Source of the DNA: Tannerellaceae bacterium
GTDB lineage: Bacteria; Bacteroidota; Bacteroidia; Bacteroidales; Tannerellaceae
Direction: 5' to 3'
NCBI GenBank assembly: GCA_020860805.1
Contig: JAJBTP010000111.1
Location: 1 to 8,311, forward strand
Length of the DNA: 8,311 nucleotides
Position numbers and translations under genes: made by a program. Shown here piece after piece: positions 6,471 through 8,311 of this stretch; position 1 is the first letter of the stretch, and every line of letters begins with the position of its first letter. The notes beneath the pieces were generated by a model. It did no database searches. It saw only the letters and a program-made list of their open reading frames with translations, and was not told the origin of the DNA.

Positions 6471-8311
6471 ATGAAAACTATAAAAAATCATATTAATAAT
6501 TCCATTCTTATTAGGACTCGGTGCTTGTGAATATATAGAGGAGCCTACGGAAATGAGAGACCTTGAATATGTTTTTAATAATGGCCAGGAAACCCGTGGC
6601 TGGCTCGCCCGTTCGTATGCATTTATCCCGGACCCGTTTGTGGCCTGGACATCCAGCTGGAACCAGTATCATCCATACATAACGATGGCTGATGAGGCCG
6701 ATATGGGAATCGACAGTGAAGCAGCAAAAGTGTATCGTATAAACCTGGGTGACTGGAATCCAAGCGAAGGTGGATTTGGTGAAAAATGGGACCCCTATTA
6801 CAAACTAATACGGCATTTACATATATTCCTTGAAAATGTAAAAGTAGTTCCCAATCAGAATTATATAGATACCCAGGATAAAGTAGATGCAATGAAACTC
6901 GAAGCCCGTTTTCTTTTAGCCTATTTTCATGTATTGTTATTCGAACAATTCGGGCCAATCCCATTGGTCACAAATTCGGTAGATGTACAATCATCCGTCG
7001 AACAGTTGAAAATGGAACGTAATAGTGTTGACGAAGTGGTAGATTATCTTGACAAGGAATTATTGGACATTGCCAATGCTTTGCCAATCACCGAGCCTGA
7101 TACGAAATGGGCAGGTCGTCCGGTAAAAGCTTCAGCCTTAGCTGTACGTGCCCGTCTATTATTGTATGCAGCCAGTCCTTTGTTCAATTCTCCTAACAAT
7201 TACCAGGGATATGAGGAATTCGGTTCTTTGAGTAACCACGATGGTAAAAAACTATTTCCGCAAACATACGACGCCACGAAATGGAAACGGGCAGCCGATG
7301 CGGCAAAACTCATTATTGATATGCCCGGTTATGAATTACATAAAACAAGTAGTCCTACAGGGGACTCATTTGTAGATGCCTACAATTCGTACCGCGAGGT
7401 GTTCACCCTTCCCGGCAATTCCGAAATATTATTTGCCCGTACAGCTTGCGACTTCAATGAATATTTGCAGGGAATACAACCTCGCCAATGGCAGGCAGGA
7501 GGATTTATGGCCGTGACTCAAAAGTTAGTAGATGCTTTCTATATGAGCGATGGTAAAACAAAAGACGACAGCCCTTCATACCGCGAGTCCGGCATGACAA
7601 CTGACCCTAACGACATTACTGTAAACAAAGTGGTTAGCGATATTGCAAAAATAGACAGAGTATACAACATGTATCAGCATCGCGAAGCCAGATTCTATGC
7701 ATCTGTATTTTTCAACGGAAGAAAATGGGAAGCATCAAAAGCAGAAGTAAATGGTATAGTAGAACCTGTTGAATTCTTTTATGATGGAAAATCAGGGCGT
7801 CCCAATCACGATTCACCTAAAACCGGCTATACGAGCTACAAATATGTAGATACAGACGACTATAAATACAACAGTCGTCAAAAAACACCTGTATTGTTTC
7901 GTTTGGCCGAAGTCTATTTGAATTATGCTGAAGCGCTGGACAAATACAATCCGGGCCATTCTGGCATTCTCTACTATCTGAATCAGGTGAGGGAAAGGGC
8001 TGGCTTACCTAAATACGAAGACCTATACCCGGGAAAAACCTCGCAAGCTGATATTCATGATGCAATTATGCGTGAAAGACAAATAGAACTAAACTGGGAA
8101 GGTACCCGTTATTTTGACACACGACGCTATTTTATGGCCGAAAAAGAAGATGCAGGCGGCTTCTATGGAATGAATACAATGAAAACGCAAGCGGAGGAGA
8201 CTCAATTCTACCAACGTACTGTTTTCGAAATACGTGTGTTCAAAAAATCTTTCTATCTGTTCCCCATTCCGCAATGGGAATTGAATAAGAATAATAAGGT
8301 GGTTCAAAACC
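6471..8311 (+). CDS. SusD/RagB-like glycan-binding lipoprotein, shifted signal peptide, 3' partial
   Basis: Surface lipoprotein that caps the SusC channel and binds the imported glycan. With one base removed from the A6 run at 6482-6487, the start at 6471 gives the lipoprotein signal MKTIKIILIIPFLLGLGAC (lipidated Cys19), followed by the acidic EYIEEPTE. As written, the frame from 6471 stops at 6528-6530 after 19 codons, and the next in-frame ATG is 6553, which would lose the signal and lipid anchor. The body is open from 6484 to the window end. SusD features include the helical ARFLLAYFHVLLFEQFGPIP stretch (near 6904-6963), RPVKASALAVRARLLLYAAS (near 7117-7176), a C-terminal RLAEVYLNYAEAL (near 7903-7941), a MRERQIELNWEGTRYFDTRR segment (near 8068-8127) and FYLFPIPQWELNKNN (near 8251-8295). 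The last codons give KVVQN, and SusD proteins usually end within about ten residues of this motif, so little is missing from the at least 613 residues. It follows the SusC-like gene by 14 bp. Confidence 0.88.
6482..6487 (+). repeat. A6 run with +1 frame lesion in SusD signal peptide
   Basis: ATG AAA ACT ATA at 6471-6482 is in the start frame, while the hydrophobic core IILIIPFLLGLGAC is one base later. Five A residues would give a continuous signal peptide with a good lipobox (L-G-A-C). With six, the start frame reads KNHINNSILIRTRCL and stops. The lesion sits in the first six codons, comparable to the A9 run in the GH63-like signal region. Confidence 0.8.

Noticed and set aside
1..8311. Mobile element, CRISPR array, tRNA or rRNA
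   Set aside because: No transposase or integrase sequence, regularly spaced direct repeats, or structured RNA gene was recognisable on either strand.

Overview
The window looks like part of a polysaccharide utilisation locus (PUL) from a member of the Bacteroidota. The evidence is a TonB-dependent transporter of the SusC type followed directly by a SusD-type lipoprotein, a Bacteroidota-style lipoprotein signal (Cys followed by acidic residues), tightly packed same-strand genes with AT-rich leaders lacking strong Shine-Dalgarno sequences, and two glycoside hydrolases in the same run. No species can be named from the sequence alone.

Layout, all on the + strand: 1-138 is a non-coding leader. 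139-1755 is an intact GH30-family glycosidase lipoprotein. 1764-3348 is a clan GH-G type (GH63/GH37-like, MGH1-like) glycosidase broken by three single-base frame changes. 3390-6456 is a SusC-like outer-membrane transporter broken by a 2-base insertion, an in-frame TGA and a 1-base deletion. 6471 to the window end is a SusD-like glycan-binding lipoprotein whose signal peptide is shifted out of frame by one base; it runs off the 3' edge, probably only a few residues before its stop. The gaps are 8, 41 and 14 bp, so the four genes probably form one transcript.

Inferred working model: the GH30 enzyme, tethered to the cell surface, cuts the substrate; SusD captures the fragments over the SusC channel; SusC imports them with TonB energy; and the GH63-like enzyme, which has a plain signal peptide ending in a Gly-Gln region rather than a lipobox, trims them in the periplasm. 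The polysaccharide cannot be identified from the window. No regulator (HTCS, SusR or anti-sigma/ECF pair) is present.

The main unusual point is damage. Seven separate reading-frame lesions fall in genes 2, 3 and 4, and none in gene 1. Five lie at A-runs (A5 to A9), one is a CT-dinucleotide duplication and one is a base substitution giving TGA. Each shift is well placed because both sides encode family-typical sequence that joins cleanly when the shift is undone, giving 527, 1021 and at least 613 residues. Either this is a low-accuracy assembly of an intact PUL or the PUL is decaying. The sequence alone cannot decide, although homopolymer clustering and good conservation on both sides favour sequencing error or very recent inactivation. 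I found no undescribed system.
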